DNA of 64,000 nt from NCBI RefSeq assembly GCF_000718005.1, contig NZ_JODV01000021.1. One strand, 5' to 3'. The position numbers and the translations under genes are program-made. This DNA is from Actinoalloteichus_B caeruleus. GTDB taxonomy: Bacteria; Actinomycetota; Actinomycetes; Mycobacteriales; Pseudonocardiaceae. Shown here in pieces: positions 61,441 to 64,000 of this stretch. The stretch's first letter is position 1; every line of letters starts with the position of its first letter. The notes under the pieces were generated by a model, which saw nothing but the letters and a program-made list of their open reading frames with translations, was not told the origin of the DNA and ran no database searches.

Positions 61441-62070
61441 GTGCCCAACCCCGACCCCCTGCTGACCGTGGCCCACCCCCACGTGCACGAACTCGAGATC
61501 CGCCGCTCCCGGTTCCGTTGCCTGGTCGCCGAGGCCACCGACGAAACCACCGCCCGCGGCCTGGTCACCGACCAGCGCACCGCCCACCCCAAGGCCAACC
61601 ACCACTGCGTCGCCTACGTCCTCGGGTCACACCGGGAGATCCAACGCTCCAGCGACGACGGAGAACCCGGCGGAACCGCCGGCGTCCCCATGCTCGACGT
61701 ACTCCTGCGACGCGGCATGACCAACACCGTCGCGGTGGTGACCCGCTACTTCGGCGGCATCCGCCTGGGCGCCGGCGGCCTGGTCCGCGCCTACGGACAG
61801 GCGGTGTCCCAGACCCTCGACCTCGCCGGGACCGCCGTACTCCGCCCCTACCTGCGATGCCAGCTGCGCGCCGACTACGCCGACGCCGGCCTGCTCGAAC
61901 ACGAGATCCGCCAGACCAGCGGGGATCTGCGCACCGTCACCTACCAGGACCACGCCGAGTTCGAGGTGGACGTCCCGGAGACCGACCTGGATTCCTTCCG
62001 GCACTGGGCCAGCAGAACCGCCGGCGGCCGGGTCCACCTGCTGATCGGGCACCGCCACCACCGGCGGTGA
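61441..62070 (+). CDS. IMPACT/YigZ family protein (UPF0029)
   Basis: 209 residues from GTG 61441, preceded by GGGAGGAAACGG. IMPACT domain residues 15-125: IRRSRFRCLVAEATDE, HPKANHHCVAYVLG, SSDDGEPGGTAGVPML, VVTRYFGGIRLGAGGLVRAYG; then a DUF1949-type C-terminal. Bacterial YigZ is linked to translation but its biochemical role is unclear. Single gene. Confidence 0.92.
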   Translation: MPNPDPLLTVAHPHVHELEIRRSRFRCLVAEATDETTARGLVTDQRTAHPKANHHCVAYVLGSHREIQRSSDDGEPGGTAGVPMLDVLLRRGMTNTVAVVTRYFGGIRLGAGGLVRAYGQAVSQTLDLAGTAVLRPYLRCQLRADYADAGLLEHEIRQTSGDLRTVTYQDHAEFEVDVPETDLDSFRHWASRTAGGRVHLLIGHRHHRR

Positions 62071-62136
62071 CCCACCTCGCCGACCCCGCCGGCATGGGGG
62101 AGCGGGCCCCGGACGGCACGCCACCAGGGCTCGCGC

Positions 62137-62964
62137 TCACCCGTAGATGCCCTGCACCGCCCCCGAGGCGATCGCCGTCACCACCTTGAAGCACTTCATC
62201 GCCTCGGTCATCGACTCGGCGGTGAACCCCACCCGCCGCACCGACACCTGCTCCACCGTCGGCACCACCGCCGCGGCCGCGGCCAGGTGCGCCGCGTCGA
62301 ACTCGACCTCGACGCGATGCGCGGCCGGCGCCGGCTCACCCCGCCCCGCCCGGCCCATCCCGGCCTCCGCCGCGGCCCGCACGACCTCCGCCGCCCGCGC
62401 CGGCGGCAGGCAGATCGCCGCGTACCGGCTCACGCACTCCTTCACCACCGCCACCTCAGCACCCGGCGCGTACTCGGCGGCGTCCTGGCAGGTCAGGTCG
62501 TCCCCGGTGACCGCGAGCACCGGAACCCCGTGCTCGGCGGCCAGCGCCGCGTTCAACCGGCCCTCACTGGCGAGCACCCCGTCCAACCAGACCCCGGTGA
62601 TCGAGTTCTCCAGATAGGTGTGCGCCAACACCCCATCCACCCCGGCGGCCGCGTGGTAGCCGAGGAACACCACCCCGTCCACCCCGGAGTCCACGCCCTG
62701 CATCATCGACAGCGGCTTGTGCCGCCCCGTCAGCAACCGGGCCCGCACGTCCAACGACTCCAACAGCAGGTTCCGCTGCGAGGAATGCGCCTCGTTGACC
62801 AGCACGTCAACGGCGCCACCGGCGAACAGGCCCTCCACGCAGGCGTTCACGTCCCCGGTGAACATCGCCCGGAACCGCTGCCACTGCTCAGTGCCCGGAA
62901 CCACGTCATCGGTCCACGTGACGCCGGTGGCACCTTCCATGTCGGCCGAGATCAGGATGCGCAC
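62137..62964 (-). CDS. M55 D-aminopeptidase-like protein (DppA family)
   Basis: 275 residues. Starts RILISADMEGATGV, with the zinc-binding DMEG, then NEAHSS, GYHAAAGVDGVLAHTY and HYL-like loops and GVPVLAVTGDDLTCQDA. M55 family peptidases of the DppA type are self-compartmentalising decamers that cleave D-Ala-containing peptides; some members are unknown. Adjacent M20 peptidase in the same direction, 110 bases upstream, supports peptide scavenging. Confidence 0.9.
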   Translation of the reverse strand: MRILISADMEGATGVTWTDDVVPGTEQWQRFRAMFTGDVNACVEGLFAGGAVDVLVNEAHSSQRNLLLESLDVRARLLTGRHKPLSMMQGVDSGVDGVVFLGYHAAAGVDGVLAHTYLENSITGVWLDGVLASEGRLNAALAAEHGVPVLAVTGDDLTCQDAAEYAPGAEVAVVKECVSRYAAICLPPARAAEVVRAAAEAGMGRAGRGEPAPAAHRVEVEFDAAHLAAAAAVVPTVEQVSVRRVGFTAESMTEAMKCFKVVTAIASGAVQGIYG

Positions 62965-63074
62965 CCGGCCACCCTAGTGATCACCCCCGGGCACGGGAAC
63001 GCGACACCCACCCCCACCGCACCGAATTCCACCGTTCGGCGTGCTCCCCGCCCCCCACCTGCGTACGACGACGG

Positions 63075-64000
63075 TCAACACCCCAGGAGGAACCGGTCCA
63101 GAACACGCACCCCGAACTCCAAGCCCGCCACCGGCACCCGTTCGTCCACCCCGTGCGCCATGGCCCGGTAGTCGTACCCGGCCTCGGGTACCCGCAGCGG
63201 CGAGAACCCGTACCCGTGAATCCCCAACCTCGCGAACGCCTTCGCGTCCGTACCCCCACCCAGGCAGTACGGAACCACCACCGCCTCCGGGTCCTCCGCC
63301 CGCAACGCCGCCGCCATCGACTCGAACCACGGGGAGTCCACCGGAGACTCCACCGCCGGGTTGTACACCAACTGCTCCCGGCTCACCCCCGGCCCCAACA
63401 ACCGGTCGACCGTCGCCAACAGGTCATCCCCCGACCCCGGCAACGCCCGCGCGTCCAACTCGGCCACCGCCGTCGAGGGGATCACGTTCACCTTGTACCC
63501 CGCCGACAACACCGTCGGCGTCACGCTGTTGCGCACCGTCGAGGCCACCAACGCCCCCGCCGCCCCCAACCGCTCCACCGTGCCCGGCACATCCCCCAGA
63601 TCGCACCGCACCCCCAACGCCGACGACGTGCGCACCAGGAACTCCCGCACCGTCGGCGTCAGCTGGACCGGCCACTCGTACTCCGCCACCCGGTGCACCG
63701 CCGCCACCAACCGGCGCACCGCGTTCTCCTCGTTGCGCCGCGACCCGTGCCCGGCCCGCCCACTCGCCGTCACCCGCATGTGCGCCGTACCCCGCTCGGC
63801 CGTCCCCACCGGGTACAACCGCACCCCCTCCACCTCATGGCTGACACCGCCGCTCTCACTGATCCCCGCCGCGCACCCCTCGAACAACTGGGCGTGGTTC
63901 TTCACCAACCAGCCCGCGCCGAACTCGCCGTTGTCCTCCTCATCGGCCACGAACGCCACCACCACGTCCCGCCGCGGCCGCCGACCCTCCCGCGCCCACC
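63075..64000 (-). CDS. M20 family metallopeptidase, 5-prime end outside window
   Basis: Partial protein, at least 308 residues, reading off the right edge. Catalytic VAFVADEEDNGEFGAGWLV (Glu-Glu of the M20 centre), dimerisation lid with RAGHGSRRNEENAV, EALDARALPGSGDD-like loop and GGGTDAKAFARLG with the conserved acidic/His region. Zinc amino- or carboxypeptidase acting on peptides or acyl-amino acids, likely with the M55 enzyme downstream. Confidence 0.9.
   Translation of the reverse strand, partial: WAREGRRPRRDVVVAFVADEEDNGEFGAGWLVKNHAQLFEGCAAGISESGGVSHEVEGVRLYPVGTAERGTAHMRVTASGRAGHGSRRNEENAVRRLVAAVHRVAEYEWPVQLTPTVREFLVRTSSALGVRCDLGDVPGTVERLGAAGALVASTVRNSVTPTVLSAGYKVNVIPSTAVAELDARALPGSGDDLLATVDRLLGPGVSREQLVYNPAVESPVDSPWFESMAAALRAEDPEAVVVPYCLGGGTDAKAFARLGIHGYGFSPLRVPEAGYDYRAMAHGVDERVPVAGLEFGVRVLDRFLLGC

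Overview
The window is very GC-rich DNA (low to mid 70s percent by eye) with frequent GTG and TTG starts, 1-4 base start/stop overlaps, and several regulators whose -10 box lies 6-7 bases before the start codon (leaderless style). F420-type nitroreductase, SoxR, WYL and DUF3140 families together point to an actinomycete, probably Pseudonocardiales or a relative. No rRNA, tRNA, CRISPR array, transposase or polyketide/nonribosomal peptide megasynthase is visible. This is chromosome rich in regulators, efflux and resistance genes rather than an obvious biosynthetic cluster.

Layout. 0.8-2.2 kb: a coupled three-gene unit (winged-helix regulator, one-helix membrane protein, membrane sensor domain). 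2.6-9.6 kb: fatty acid desaturase, nucleic acid methyltransferase, secreted family 11 rhamnogalacturonan lyase with a strong terminator, an APH(6)-like kinase, DUF3140 and DoxX-like proteins. 10.3-25.7 kb: a resistance-like block holding LysR/MFS, PadR with a UvrA2/DrrC-like ATPase and an APH kinase, SDR/MarR, an orphan DGQHR (DndB-like) protein, and a SoxR-controlled MFS-ABC-TetR operon. 25.9-38.6 kb: PrmC-like methyltransferase, Cys-rich pentapeptide protein, nitroreductase-hemerythrin fusion, DinB, SDR/MarR, VOC, a degraded stretch, SGNH hydrolase, ArsR with a second-type peptide deformylase, and EamA/NAD-binding/LysR. 38.7-42.5 kb: GNAT, then a three-gene cassette around a metalloprotease strikingly like animal matrix metalloproteinases, and a YciI protein. 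42.5-43.9 kb: a gene desert with a dif-like symmetric site. 43.9-58 kb: SDR, AlkZ-like glycosylase, DinB/WYL pair, thioredoxin-reductase-like enzyme and methyltransferase, ABC-F protein with a possible leader peptide, EamA/LysR, Tat-type esterase, GlxA/AraC regulator with an NQO1-like reductase, and an acetyltransferase. 58.8-64 kb: tyrosine recombinase with a zinc-motif coiled-coil protein, IMPACT-family protein, M55 and M20 peptidases (the last cut by the window end).

How it works together. The commonest architecture is a regulator transcribed away from its likely target, with a symmetric operator in the gap: PadR to the UvrA2-like gene, MarR to SDR (twice), SoxR to efflux, ArsR to def, LysR to EamA (twice), WYL to DinB. 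Most functions are detoxification, efflux, target protection or repair. The least explained parts are the MMP-like protease cassette, the recombinase/coiled-coil pair, the DGQHR gene whose homologous N-terminus lacks a normal start codon, and the symmetric site at 42.75 kb.
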